This document shows, in pieces, positions 52,855 to 64,000 of a stretch of DNA of 64,000 nucleotides. The stretch covers positions 3,405,437 to 3,469,436 of the forward strand of contig PTFA01000020.1 of the NCBI GenBank assembly GCA_003342895.1. The letters are read 5' to 3'. Under the pieces are notes generated by a model. That model saw only the letters and a program-made list of their open reading frames with translations, did no database searches and was not told the DNA's origin. This DNA is from Casuarius casuarius. Its lineage: Eukaryota > Chordata > Aves > Casuariiformes > Casuariidae. The position numbers and the translations under genes were made by a program. Every line of letters starts with the position of its first letter. Position 1 is the stretch's first letter.

Positions 52855-55107
52855 CTATGAGACTGGTCAATGTCAACATATCTCAATTTCTGGATTGTAT
52901 TTCTACTACCTTTTAAAATGTGTGTAGCACTGACATATTTAGCTATCGAAAAAGCAACTATCAGGATGCTGTTCTTCATGTTGACAAGAAACAGCCTTCT
53001 TGCCAGAATATTCCAGAAAGAAAACAGTGAAGTTCTCCAGCCTTTCTCCATGTATGAATTATGCTGTGTACTTGCATACTTCTTACATAGAGAAACAGGA
53101 CTTTCTTTTTTTCTTGAATACCAAGCCAGCATCTGGAGCCAAGAACAGTTCAGCCTACTTGAACCTGAAAAGAGACTAGCTGGTTTAAAAGAGCACTGAA
53201 TATATTGAGAGCAATTAATTAGTTTCTCTTTTGTGTTCTGCCAAATTGTTTGAATACTCAATTAAGTTGGTCATATCATACTTCATTAACAAACGGACAA
53301 CTGCTGCAGCCCATTAACATATTTGTCCTGAAGTAGCCATCTTAAACTAATCATCAAATATTTTTAGAGTTTCTTTTCCACTGAATAACTCTTGTATGTT
53401 ACTTTTTATTCTAAACAGAAGGAAATTACCTAACTGCAGCTATTTTTCCGCCAACTATTTATACCATAGATCATTTATAACAATCTACAGTATAGCATGC
53501 CCACAATAAACCAAGAAATGTCAAAATAGTCAAGACTTGACCTCTTTTTTGTCAAAATGACTTTCCAGTGAATACTTTATGAAGTTATTTAAAAGAAGGG
53601 CCACTTTTCAAAACTTGAGTTTTGCTGTCATCACAGGCAGCGTGAAAGGAAAGTATTTGTGTTCTTTCAAGTAGGTACTTTAAGCACAGCTATCTTCTCA
53701 GTAGTATTTACAACAGCTGCAGCTGAATTCAAAACATAGTAGAAGTAATCCATACATAGACTTGTCTAGTGGGTGGGTGTAAGTTCCTTTCATCTTCCCT
53801 CTGTAAGTTGTATCTGTTTCAATCTCATCTTTAGTTATGTTTTCCATCTTTACAGGAATACATTAAAGAAAAGGGCAATTGGCTAGCCACAGGGCTAAAC
53901 CATCTAATTACTAACTATTCTCACAGGTTAGATAGCATACCTTTCCTCAAGTATGCAAGGAGACCTCTGTTCACTCCACCTGTCTCACTAAACCAGTCAC
54001 TCTCAAAAGTGTTTTTAGAAGAGAAGAATACAAAAGGGGGGTTTACTCTTTGGTGCTTGGAACAGAATGCACTAGTAAGCTACTGACTAAGGATTCATCT
54101 AGCAGTAACGCTTTGTCACAGTTGTACTAAATGCCATACTGCTAAATATCATGCACACTGCTAGTTTAGCAATAACTCTTCACTGCTTCTATTTAATGAT
54201 GTGAGATCTCTTTAATTTTATTTTGTTTTTTCTTTGTAGTGACACACTACAATGAGTGCATGTCCCCATATATAAGATGCAAAACCACTGACAAATCCAG
54301 ATGTCAGGTTATTCTTGATATATCAGAGTAAATATTGGTTGCCATGGCACCAGTGTTGTGCTGGGAGCTCTCTTTTGTTTTAAATACTCTGGAGATTTGA
54401 TATATCATTTTCAGTGTTGAGAAAAGGTTGCTACTAATATTTGGCTGTCATAAGAAAAATGCAGCAATAACCAACACCAATCAGAGTATTAAAATAAACC
54501 ATGACCCTGGTTTATTTTTAACTGAAACCATTTTGAAAGTCATTAGGTAAAGTTTTTTTAACCAAACAGCAGAAAAGTCCTTTTTAATAAGTGGAGAAAG
54601 AGACATAGCCCCTTCTGAGGGAACTGGAAAGATTCTTTTTAAATACATGTTAAGTGAGGTCAACTCAGTGCAGAGTGTACTTTCAGAACCCTTTGGAGAA
54701 TATCAGCATCCCCCCAGCTGTAAATAATGTCATGATTTTAACCTTGAGTTGAATACTAAAAGATAATAAGCACAGGCTGTACATAATAAAGAGCAAGAAG
54801 AGAGCCTCACAAAGTCAATATTAATTCACCATTTGTTTCTCAACATGTTCTTTTATCTGATATGACTTAAGACTTCTCTCTACAGAGATATTTTTTCCTC
54901 CCAGATTATTTGCACATTATTGTAATAGTATCTGGTATCTAAATATCTGAGCTTGTAACTTTTTTCATTCAAAGCCTTTTTTCTTCTTCTCCCCACCCCA
55001 TTTCAGCTGATCCTTTCACATTTTGTCAGTAATATGAAAATACAGGTTTACAGTTAATTAGACACAATCAGTAATGCTGTGTTGAACTATAACAGAAATG
55101 GACTTAC
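52855..55107 (-). other. Intron
   Basis: ORFs of 109 and 145 codons overlap each other on opposite strands near 52824-53261. Neither has splice support beyond the exon at 52823. I see no repeat of note. Confidence 0.35.
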
Positions 55108-55164
55108 CTTTAATCCAGGTATTGCTGCAACAAGTATGGCATTCCAGTTTTTCACTGCAGTACA
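55108..55164 (-). CDS. Exon candidate
   Basis: This 57 nt exon has near-perfect borders: acceptor cacatctttcctctttacag and donor TTAAAG|GTAAGTC. It reads CTAVKNWNAILVAAIPGLK in phase 0 to 0. A second frame is open but cannot join 52823. The AILVAAIPGLK segment is hydrophobic and helix-like. Confidence 0.5.
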
Positions 55165-55998
55165 CTGTAAAGAGGAAAGATGTGCACACAATATTTTATG
55201 TGGAATTAAAGGAAATTACACAGTTACATCTCTATATGAATATACATATAAATATACCATAAATATACACCAAAAGCTTCCAAATTCAGCTAAAGCATAA
55301 GTCTAACTCCTAGTGGAAGCAACTCTCCCTCAAAAAAGTGATTCAATAACTACTCCATCTCTTCTAGGGTCCCCAACACAATGCATCATCTAGAAAGCCT
55401 CAAATCAGGCAGAGCAACAGACAATTTTTAAGAGAGTTACAAAATAGCTAGTATTCTGATTATTTTAAATAGAGAAATAACTTTTTTCATTTATGTGGTT
55501 TGATACACATATATTATGTTATAAGACAATATTACCTCAAAAACACATCTACACTACCAAGATCTTGCAATAAGAACAATCTGAAGCATTCAGTCACTTC
55601 ATTGTTAAGGATACCACATTTTAAGTTCTGGCCACTCCAATACCAACCCTGGGATTCTGGAGAATCCCAAGTCAAAATACTAAAGCACCTCATTCATCCT
55701 CAGTGACGCAAGAAAAAGTTCAGCTATTCAGCTACAAATTCTTCTGGTAAATGCATACACATCACCAAAACACAACACAGTACTAGTTTCCAATTAGGCC
55801 TCCCAGGAATAAAGACCTTAAGATAAGGAAGTCCCATCACAAGAGATGAATTCTGCTCTACCACCATTTTTGTTTTTAAGTGTGAAGACTTATCTCTGAG
55901 GGAGTTCTAAAACTCTTCCTATGCTAAAAGAAACTTCCTGGGGAATTCCCTGTTCTCTATGCTGTTAAGGCATTTCTGTACCTTCTAAACACCTCTAC

Positions 55999-56018
55999 CT
56001 CAACTAAAGCTCCATCTT
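55999..56018 (-). CDS. Micro-exon candidate
   Basis: This 20 nt exon has the donor TTGAG|GTAGAGG and the acceptor ggctttcagaccttag. It reads DGALVE in phase 2 to 0 and bridges 56205 and 55108. A 27 nt version starting at the upstream CAG reads TLEDGALVE in phase 0. It is supported mainly by phase. Confidence 0.25.
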
Positions 56019-56204
56019 CTAAGGTCTGAAAGCCTCAAATATAAAGACCAATACTGAAAAATCCATAGAAGCAGTCATTCTTCCTTTAGAATTCCAAGTT
56101 ATTTGGAGCTGTTGCAACATCTGGGAAATTGGCTCAAGGCTTTAAAATAACACTGTTCCATTGCTTACTGATAACAGAAAATAACCACAGGTCCTCATAC
56201 TTAC

Positions 56205-56241
56205 CACTATATTCTAAACAAATACACCTAGAAACATTGGT
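56205..56241 (-). CDS. Small exon candidate
   Basis: This 37 nt exon has the acceptor aaggttgtttcatttcag and the consensus donor AGTG|GTAAGTA. It reads TNVSRCICLEYS in phase 0 to 1 and follows 56521 in phase 0. Confidence 0.35.
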
Positions 56242-56310
56242 CTGAAATGAAACAACCTTATACACAAGATCTCAGTCTCACACAACATTTACCAGCTACA
56301 AGAAAGAGAG

Positions 56311-56324
56311 TAGATAGATAGATA
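56311..56324. repeat. (TAGA)n
   Basis: Three and a half TAGA units, followed by CA-rich sequence. Confidence 0.8.
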
Positions 56325-56520
56325 AACACACATACAGATATATGCATCAATGTTAAAAAACAAACAAACAAGAAAAACCCCTACAAACCAACTATGTTAG
56401 GACACCACACTCTCCACAGGTAAGTGGNTTTTTTTAAGCTTCATCTCAATTTTCTTAATGGTTTACCAGCATCCCAGTTAAAACCACTCTATTTCTTCAG
56501 AATCCAGCTTAATTCATTAC

Positions 56521-56596
56521 CTTTATCAACATTAACTCTTTTAAGACTTCAGAACCACCTTCCAGGACTTTTTGCCATTGCATGCATTGGTTAGTG
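56521..56596 (-). CDS. Exon candidate
   Basis: This 76 nt exon has the acceptor gtgtgtttgttggggttaag and the donor ATAAAG|GTAATGA. It reads TNQCMQWQKVLEGGSEVLKE followed by LMLIK, in phase 1 to 0. It has a clear amphipathic helix pattern in WQKVLEGGSEVLKELML. It joins 58736 through a Ser codon and 56205 in phase 0. Confidence 0.5.
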
Positions 56597-58735
56597 CTTA
56601 ACCCCAACAAACACACAAACCTTTTTTCTCACTACTACTTCTTCTATGGAGGTTTTGGGAGGTCTATTTAAATTAGTTGTCTGGTCAGGTGGCCCTAATA
56701 ACTCAAAGCACCTGTGCTAGATACACTGAGGGGAGTGTGGAGACAACAGGGTTGCCATTATGGATAATTCTGACCCTAGACCTTGCACTATAACATGATC
56801 TTTCAGACACTAACTTTCTCCATGCCATCTTTCCTTCCCTCAGTAAAAAATTCCTATTAATACTCTATGGACAAAATGAACAGGGCAGCTTCCATACCCT
56901 TCCGGGTTTCTCCCCATGGACTTCATTTCTTTCCATGCCAGAAATGTTATGACATCCAACCCCTCTTTTCACCCCACAGTCATGCTCCTAGAGGTTGTAT
57001 GTACTCACAATCCGCTCTAATATCATATCAGATGTGTTCTGTGTCTGCCTTCATCTCCGATGAATCTGTTTCAGCATGGCTCAGTCTCGACCAATAGGAT
57101 ATTTGACATACTTTATTTCTATTTTTTGCTCCTATACAATTTTCCCTCCATTCCTCCCCATTAAGATTCCTCTTTTCTGTTTTAATAAAACTGATAACAA
57201 TAGGTTAATCTCTAGGGAGAATGGGCAGAGGGGAGATTAGGCTGCTTGATTTATAGGCAGCAATTGAGGCTGAACAGGCAGTAACTGAATAATATTCNAC
57301 AAATGAAAAAAGCTCTTTTTGAGATCTCAGAAGTTGTGCAGTCTACCCAGAAAAGCTATAACTGAAGTAACAGAGAAGTAAGAAAACTGAAAGTATGTTG
57401 TGGAAATGCATTTATAAAAGAACTCTTATTGACACATAGTGCATAATGCCAGAGAAATCCTGAAATGCATCCCACAAGAAGAAAATGAAGAATCGGTGCT
57501 GCAGGCCTCTGTGCAGAAAGAGATACGCTCTTGAGCTACTGTGTTACCTTAAAGAATCTCCCTCTGCTGGTACAATACAGCCTCCTTTGCATAAACTCTT
57601 CCTGTCATACTACCTGCCAACAAGGCATCAAACCCAGCTGCAAACCCAAGGTAAAAAGCAATAAAATGGAGACAGAGAAGTATTACGTGTCAGGGCTCTG
57701 AGGGCACCAATAGCTCTTACTGGCCCTGCTAGCCTCACCAGCACCTCCATCCCTGCCCCAGCCCAGGCCCCCAGCAGAGCCAAGCCGGGGCTGCCAGGCT
57801 CTGCCGGGCTCCAGCTCTCCTGACTGGTCTCCCCAGAAGGACCCCAGTCCGTCTCCTTGCCCCGTCAGGGGCTGTCGCCAGACCCTGACCCCAGCTCCCA
57901 GCTCTGCCCACCCTGCTCAGCCCCGGGGACAAAATACATGAAATACATTTTTTTTTCCTGGAATATACTAACTGTTTTCAACTATGTTATAGAAATATCT
58001 GAAGCTGCATCAGTTTTCCTTTACATGTTATCTTAACTTCCTGCTGGAACCTTCTTTGCTTCTTTGGACCAATACAATCACAAATACTTTTCCTGCCCTT
58101 TATTACCTGAAATATTTGTGAGTGAACTCTTGAACTACAGTAAACAAATCTGATCATTAACATCAAAATATTGCACAGCTTTTTAATGGTGAAATGGCAG
58201 CTGACCACCATCCTGTGATACTGTGGATTTCACGTGGCACAGTCAGACTCCTGACGCAAAAAACAGTCTTTGGTTTGCAAGATGATTCTTGTTCTTCCTT
58301 CTGATTTGAGCAAGTAGACAGACTATGCAAAACCTTGATTTTCTCTGTTTGGTCTTTAATTAAAAAAAATNTAAAAATTAACTTTGACTCAGTATGAAAG
58401 TAGCATCTTTCATGAATTCTCATTTAAAAGAAATAGGTGCCAAACCCTTGATTTTCAGAATTTTGACTGAAAATAAGCAGCAGGATTTTAAAATCTTCAC
58501 AGGGCAGTAAAAGGAAATACAAAATAACACACCTTCACAGAAGAGCACAGGACTGTTTACTTACATAAAGACTAAGTTCACATTTACTGTTTACTTGCTT
58601 CACAACAGAAACTGAAATTGAGGTCTGCCACTTCACTGTTGAGTGCTAATGGGCTGTGAGGTATTCGCTGTGATCTCTACATTGCATAAAGTATTTCATT
58701 ATTAAGTGAATATGAAAAAGAACCCAGGGTTTCAC
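56597..58735 (-). other. Intron with a GC-rich block
   Basis: This is AT-rich except for 57721-57930. Exon-like pairs near 57549 and 58109 do not fit the phase. Confidence 0.35.
57721..57930. other. GC-rich block
   Basis: About 210 bases are strongly GC-rich, dominated by CCAGC/CCCAG-type words, with abrupt AT-rich borders on both sides. It has few CpGs for its GC content, so it is not a typical CpG island. No open frame with splice support is seen. It may be a decayed insertion or minisatellite-like sequence. Confidence 0.6.
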
Positions 58736-58784
58736 CTCTCATGTAAGTGCCCCCCAAAACAGGCTACAGAATTATTTTCTCTGA
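58736..58784 (-). CDS. Exon candidate
   Basis: This 49 nt exon has the acceptor ataaacaaatttcattcag and the donor GAGAG|GTGAAAC. It reads RENNSVACFGGHLHE in phase 2 to 2. It joins 59370 (Phe) and 56521 (Ser) in phase. Confidence 0.35.
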
Positions 58785-59369
58785 CTGAATGAAATTTGTT
58801 TATGTTAAGTAAAATGGTTTCTGCAGGAGAGACAGGGAAACACACTGATATTCTGTATACCCAAATAAATAAGACACTATTTTGGAAGGGTAAAAATCTT
58901 GGTTCCCATTTTTCATCCTGTAAAACAGAGGGAAGATTTGAACCCATCTCTCCCAAGATCTAGCTACTGGAACTGGTAAATAAAATAACTAAAAATCACC
59001 AGAACCAAGATCATTCCTAACAGACAGGAAGCCTAAGGAGCTTTCTCCACCTTGGCATTGATATTCCCTGTCTCTTTTTAAGTTGGAGTCTCTAACTGAG
59101 AGTATCTGTGGAAGTCCTTGAACAACTTGCAGCTTGTGTGTCTGCAGCAAGGTCTGTCTGACAGATGGCTCAACCATATACAGTCCTTATCCTTTTATGC
59201 CTCTTTCTATCATCCTTGTCTTCTGATTCTTTCAAAAGGCTTCCTTTTTTCTTTTTCCAGTGGACTTTGGTTAGTTTTGAAGAGACAAGCCCCTGTTGCC
59301 ATATCAACAGAAGGAAAAAACAATGCCCTATTCAAGCATTCCATTGTTACAAGTAGAAACTATACTTAC

Positions 59370-59419
59370 ATGAACTTTTCTCACAAAACCCCAGTGAGCT
59401 CAAAGAAACATCATCAGGA
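59370..59419 (-). CDS. Exon candidate
   Basis: This 50 nt exon has the consensus donor TTCAT|GTAAGTA and the acceptor ttttctgcttgtctgtgag. It reads PDDVSLSSLGFCEKSS in phase 1 to 1. The frame is open further upstream, so an earlier acceptor (ttatttgatag) is possible. The upstream link to 60156 needs a weak 26 nt exon at 59858-59883. Confidence 0.35.
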
Positions 59420-60155
59420 CTCACAGACAAGCAGAAAATACTATCAAATAAACAACCTTCAGATATTTTTACACTCACAGTTACTGTTGTTTTAGTGTGG
59501 CTTATCAAAAAGCATCCATTTGAAGTAAGAGGAGAAAGATGCCTCAAAAGAATCAAACCAACTAATCTTATACAATCAGTTAGAATTTAATAGAAGTTAC
59601 TATAAAAGATAATTTAAATTTGGAGGCATTCATTGAGTAAAATGAAGAAAAAAATAACAGAGATTTTCTACTTTAGAAATTCTTTGTTTCCTGTGTACAT
59701 AAAAATATCCCTAGAAAGAAATCACATGCGGCTTTATTAATTCTCATACACTAGGTTATTTCAAAGATACTTTTTTTAGATAGAGTTATCTTCACGGGAG
59801 CCTCTCCACAGCACAGTAGAATAGTGATCTGGGTGTTAATTAAAGTGGACTTTTCACAAACGAGTTTGAGACAAAGCCTGATACTTAACGTCAATAAGAA
59901 AGGGCACAGATTTGGAGAAAAACAAAGACTTGAAAAAGAATTAATGAAAATTATTCAGTACAGAAAAAGTGATACCTAATTTAAGCTCTATTATTTCATT
60001 AAATATAGAACTGAGTAAGTATTTAACCTCACAAGATCATAAGTAACTTGGAATCATGGTTGAGGCAGGCTGAAACAAAAGTCAGCTCCTGTAATACAGC
60101 ATTTGCACAGATTAACAAACGCTATTCTGCTCCAAAGGAAGCTCACAGAGGTTAC

Positions 60156-60196
60156 CAATACTTCTTCACAGATCTTCATGTTATTTTTCTCCCTTA
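60156..60196 (-). CDS. Small exon candidate
   Basis: This 41 nt exon has a superb acceptor, ttatgttttgtttctag, and the donor TATTG|GTAACCT. It reads REKNNMKICEEVL in phase 2 to 0, directly in phase with 60347 upstream. The downstream link is uncertain. Only a weak exon at 59858-59883 (YQALSQTR, donor GTGAAA) would carry the phase to 59370. Confidence 0.35.
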
Positions 60197-60346
60197 CTAG
60201 AAACAAAACATAAACAAAAAAGTCTTGAAAATAATGTTTTATCTGTGAAAAGAATGAGATTGACACACAGGAGACTGTTTAGCCACAGGAAATGTATCCT
60301 GCGGCCATCAGCATCTTCCTGACATTTCTGCATGTCTCAACCTTAC

Positions 60347-60593
60347 CTGTCAAGAGATCTCTAGGGGAAAAAGATAATTCAGTCTCCACACACATTGTCA
60401 GTTGCCCTTTTTCTTGAGAAAACAAGTAACTGTCAACCTGCGTCAACTGTAATGCTAGTTCTTGCAATCTGGATACCAACTCTGTAGTAACAGGACTGGG
60501 ACTGCTACCTTTCAAGTAAGCATCCAGCGGTTGTTCAACATTAGCAAGTTCATAAGCAAGGTCCCATCTTTGCTCATTTCCCACAGCAAAGAA
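60347..60593 (-). CDS. Largest exon candidate
   Basis: At 247 nt and 82 codons this is the clearest coding segment in the window. It has the donor TTGACAG|GTAAGGT and an acceptor ending gtgaattatag, with an in-frame TAG at the border. It begins FFAVGNEQRWDLAYELANVE, continues through QPLDAYLKGSS and TTELVSRLQELALQLTQVDS, and ends ETELSFSPRDLLT. The central part is a long leucine-rich amphipathic helix. Phase is 0 to 1. Lack of stops over this length in AT-rich sequence, together with balanced composition, argues strongly for coding. The family is not recognised. Confidence 0.7.
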
Positions 60594-61922
60594 CTATAAT
60601 TCACGTAAGCCCATAACACTTAGGAAGCATAATAAAATTAGGAAGCAACATCACCTTAGAAATTAAATGAAATTTGGATAACTAAGAGTCATCATTGTCT
60701 CCTTTATAGTACTCCAACTTGTTGAAGATTCTTTAGGAAGAAATTATGTCATTTTTATTTTTTTCTTATACACAAATGCACCGAAGGACATACACTGCAA
60801 CCTGATGATGAGTGAGGTCTGAATTGTAATACTTGTCTCCAGGTATTACACGTGACACGGTTACAGAGGCAAAGTGTGTAGTGGGAAGGGACACAAAAAT
60901 ATATAGGCTTTTGAGCATCTAAATAGTTTGAGTATTTTTAGATCATTTAAAAGTTGACCAAATAAGAAAAATACATATTGAGGGAAAGCATAAATAGAAA
61001 GGTTTTGGAGAAGATCTTATAGGCTGCTGAAAGAAGTAAGCCATGTTTTCTAGATACATAATGAGAAAAAAACAGTTAAAGCTTCTTATAAATTATAGGA
61101 ACTTTTTCCATTTAAGGCTATTCATGTTCCATTCATTATAATTTCAGTGAGCTAAGAGACCATGCTCTTCCCCTCAGAATGTATCCACATGCAGAGAGAA
61201 TTCATCTACCTAAGAGCTGAACAAGTAACTGGGAGAACACTTTCTGCTGATGTAAGAATGGTTTTCACTCACCCTTGTGGAAGAACACCTGCTTTATTAA
61301 GACTGGTGAAATAAAAAATACCGGTTTTGGAGACTCTCCATAGTAAACATAGAAGCCACATGGATATGTCCTCAAATCTACTGCTGATGTAAGTGGGCAC
61401 AACTCCACTTGCATGTAATGAAATCACACCAATTTATTCCAACAGTGATTCTGGCCTCTCGTGTCTCACTTGGAAGCAGCCCTAACTCATAAAACTCTAC
61501 CTGCCAATGGCAAGGCTCTGATCTTTCATGCTTTGGAGTTAGAAAAGACGGGTATATAGTGTCATTGATATTCTCTAGAACTTGCAGTGAATTGTCTATT
61601 AAATAAACTACACTTATTTTTCCACTTCTGAATTGACTGAAAACAGGCTGAAGATGTCCACAGATAAATTATTGATCCAAAACATATCCGTGCATAAGTT
61701 TAAAAGCAAAAAAGGCCAAGTTTTGTCTTAAGGGTTGAAATTCTTCAGCAAAAAAGTGTAATATATTTTCTTGGAAGAGAAGTATGCTTTGTAGAAAATC
61801 ATATAAAATTGCTTTTATAAAAAAAATTTCCTCAAAGTTCTGAACTTAAATCTAAATCTAAATGGAAAGTGTTTAACCTATGTTAGTCATTCTGAAACAA
61901 AACCAAAACCCGATATATTCAC
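60594..61922 (-). other. Intron, with a repeat fragment
   Basis: A fragment at about 61376-61465 (gtgggcacaactccacttg ... caccaatttattccaac) resembles a repeat type I know from reptiles and birds. Exon-like pairs at 61501-61530 (phase 0 to 0) and near 61274-61305 have good borders but are not needed by the chain. Confidence 0.35.
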
Positions 61923-62026
61923 TTTTTTGCAGAATGAAGAAAACATCAACTGCAAAGAGTTTGATGCAGGTTCATGGGTGAAGAAACTCTGCTTCCATAT
62001 TGAATGCTGGGTACTGCACTCAATAC
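61923..62026 (-). CDS. Exon candidate
   Basis: This 104 nt exon has the excellent acceptor tgagatttcttttgcag and the moderate donor CAAAAAA|GTGAATA. It reads 34 residues, IECSTQHSIWKQSFFTHEPA followed by SNSLQLMFSSFCKK, in phase 2 to 0. Another frame is open for 26 codons. This one fits 60347 in phase 0 and 62658 through Gly. Confidence 0.45.
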
Positions 62027-62657
62027 CTGCAAAAGAAATCTCAGATTTCTTTTAAAAAGCTGTATGAAAAGCTCTCCTCTTAGAGTTTGACAAACCCTAA
62101 AAACTGCAAATAAAGCTCAGCTGAAAACATCACATTTTGCATGGATTCAACATGAAGCATAAGCGCCTTCCAAGAATTTCTGAAGTACAGGTTGTTCCTA
62201 GAAACAGACTGATATTCATTCAAAATGTTTGAGCCTTAGACCAAGTTTTTCAGAGGCAGTGAGTTCCAATTTTGTAAAAAAAAAAAAAAAACTTAGGCAA
62301 GTTTGGCAACTGAAGGCTCTCACAGATGTCTGGAGATGTTTCAACGTTTCAGCCTGTACTTGCTAGCTTGTTGTGAATTGTTTGCATTAGAGCTCTAGAG
62401 AATTTAGATTCTGACGATCTGATTAAAACTGGCACCAGATTCTGATAGACTAATTAAGTCTGGCACTCGTGTCTTCTACATAACATAAGTAAAACATATT
62501 TTGTCTAACAAGCTGAAAATAATTAAATGATATAACAGGATCTCCTTGTGAAGAAGCCGTCTCATCTGCTCCCCTTTTCTGCTCTCCCCTCTTTTCCCCT
62601 TTAAGTTCTTCCACTCCTCGTCCCCAGCTCACTTAAATGAAACTTCAGCCATCTTAC

Positions 62658-62690
62658 CAGGATATGACATAAGATTATGAGACCCCAATT
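62658..62690 (-). CDS. Small exon candidate
   Basis: This 33 nt exon has the strong donor ATCCTG|GTAAGAT and the weak acceptor agtataaaatag. It reads LGSHNLMSYP in phase 2 to 1 and bridges 63890 and 61923. Confidence 0.3.
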
Positions 62691-63889
62691 CTATTTTATA
62701 CTTCATTGCATTCTCTATTAATATAATTTGTTATCATTTCCATATCAGTTTCAAACTGTATCACAGCCTTGAAAAACAATGGGGGAGGGCCATAAACATC
62801 ACAAAATACTAGGCAAAAACCCAATGTACTGCTGAACCAACTCCTGCAAATGATAAATAGTTACATAAAAGAGCAAAGTTTCCCTGATGGGGTAAAACTG
62901 CTGATATTGAACAGTTACTCACTTTAATTCACTACAGAGAGGAAAAAAAAAAAAAGGAATGCATAAAATGGAGAAAAGAATGCTGTTACAGAGCTAACTA
63001 AGAACTCCTCCCTCACCGAATAATTTGATCATTTTGCATTTCTTCACATATTATTTGCACTAAAATAATCAGGGAATATTTTCTGAACACTAGGATCTGG
63101 ACACTGGACTTCTCAACACGGCAGTTGAAATGCATCATAGTAATGTGACTTAGTCCCTCTAGCATATTTGTACAAATGATCTTTTATGACAGAACATTTC
63201 TCTTCCAATGAGATTTCAGGTCTGAGAAGTTATTTGAGTATTTCTGCACACAAGAGAAATGTGAAGATTAAAAATCAGTGTAGGACTATTCTGATGTCAA
63301 AGCACCCTAACTGTAATAAAATTACTAAGTAAAAGGAATCAGATGTGATATATCCAGATGGTGAAGAATGACCTCAAAAACCAAAGCAGAAATAATCACT
63401 TAAAAACAATAAGCTTTTCAGTATGGTTCTCAGCAATGAAGTCTCAGACTCCCCTCCTGTATGATTATTCTGAAAAAAATAAAATCTACAAGCTGAGTTT
63501 TCAAAGCCTTCAGTACCATCACATTAAAATGACCATTTTTGCCCTCATACAGAAGTGAATATAGTGTCATTAACACCCTTGCGTTTGGAATGATCAATGA
63601 CAGAGGACTTTAAGCAACTTTCTAAAAGAAAAATAGCTTAGTGCCTGAATTTATAAATGAGGGCTCCAAGTAGAACTTCCTATTTTCCTTCTCCATAGTT
63701 TTTGGCAATGAACATTCTTACAATTGCATTTTGTCATTACATTTTGATAATTCCTGTCAGGAATATGTCCTTGAAGGTGAAATAAATTCCTAGTTTTCTG
63801 AGTGAGAAACTTGTTATGCTGGCAATTTTTTGAGGGAACAATCCAAAATTTTCTCCGTCTCACTTAAAAAAATAGAAAAGTTGCTATAC

Positions 63890-63909
63890 CTTTCATTAAG
63901 ATATTCCTC
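63890..63909 (-). CDS. Micro-exon candidate, most upstream seen
   Basis: This 20 nt exon has the acceptor tgctcctaatctcaaaag and the donor TGAAAG|GTATAGC. Phase 1 to 1 reads RNILMK, and another open frame reads EEYLNE but does not fit. It is too short to rely on alone. Confidence 0.2.
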
Positions 63910-64000
63910 CTTTTGAGATTAGGAGCATGATGGAGGTGCATAATTAGGAAGTTATGAAGACTTGTAATATAGTTTGCAAATTGTGGGACCCTAGATAGTT

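Larger units (their letters stand above)
202..63909 (-). other. Predicted multi-exon gene spanning the window, product not recognised
   Basis: This is the extent of a chain of minus-strand exon candidates. Each has an AG acceptor and a GT donor, and codon phase carries from one exon to the next with one unresolved junction (30013 to 29569). The translated pieces are rich in leucine-containing helical stretches and show no obvious signal peptide or clear membrane segment. A possible coiled coil lies at 31139..31214. I cannot assign a family or function. The most upstream exon seen begins mid-protein and the most downstream ends with an open phase, so both gene ends lie outside the window unless 28.7 kb is a true 3' end. 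Exons average only about 60 nt, so single small exons could be false. The larger ones together make a real gene likely. Confidence 0.5.

Noticed and set aside
52824..53261. 145-codon minus and 109-codon plus overlapping ORFs
   Set aside because: They are mutually antisense, have ordinary AT-rich composition and no family features. Only the 32 nt exon at 52823 has splice and phase support.
61274..61305. Segment with excellent acceptor and donor AAGG|GTGAGT
   Set aside because: No reading connects the phase of 61923 to that of 60347.
1..64000. CRISPR arrays, tRNA or rRNA genes, intact transposons
   Set aside because: No regularly spaced direct repeats, cloverleaf candidates, rRNA-like stretches or elements with terminal repeats were seen.

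Overview
This window looks like nuclear DNA of a vertebrate, most likely a sauropsid (bird, turtle or crocodilian). It is AT-rich and lacks long open frames, bacterial-type operons, rRNA and tRNA. It has short simple repeats, single scattered N bases and only a few decayed interspersed-repeat fragments. No mammalian-type SINEs are visible. Some fragments carry the motif cattgactt, which I associate with old amniote repeats; that is an inference from memory.

The main content is one multi-exon protein-coding gene on the minus strand, read from about 63.9 kb down to 0.2 kb and probably running off both ends. I found it by eye, pairing acceptor and donor sites around short open frames and requiring codon phase to carry across each join. 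The chain is phase-consistent from 63909 to 58736 with two uncertain short links, from 58784 to 30013 without a break, and from 29569 to 202. One junction, between about 30.0 and 29.6 kb, is unresolved. The strongest exon is 60347..60593 (82 codons). Other good ones are at 21274, 12881, 8654, 7651, 55108, 34317, 29478, 56521 and 61923. I do not recognise the protein family. The pieces look like a soluble, helix-rich, leucine-rich protein. The exons are unusually small (mean near 60 nt), so some of the smallest may be chance.

Layout on the + axis: 0.2-12.9 kb holds eight exon candidates toward the 3' end of the gene. From 13 to 28.7 kb there are long introns with two exons (21.3 and 24.4 kb). 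At 28.7-29.0 kb one exon can either splice on or end in a stop codon followed by two AATAAA signals, so the window could hold one gene or two in tandem. From 29.5 to 49 kb a series of small exons lies in introns of 0.1-5 kb. From 52.8 to 63.9 kb come the 5'-ward exons. The rest is intron with microsatellites, homopolymers, one GC-rich block (57.7-57.9 kb), one GC-raised block with overlapping + strand ORFs (22.1-22.4 kb) and a pair of diverged repeat copies (43.9 and 48.3 kb). No CRISPR array, mobile element with intact ends or RNA gene was seen.
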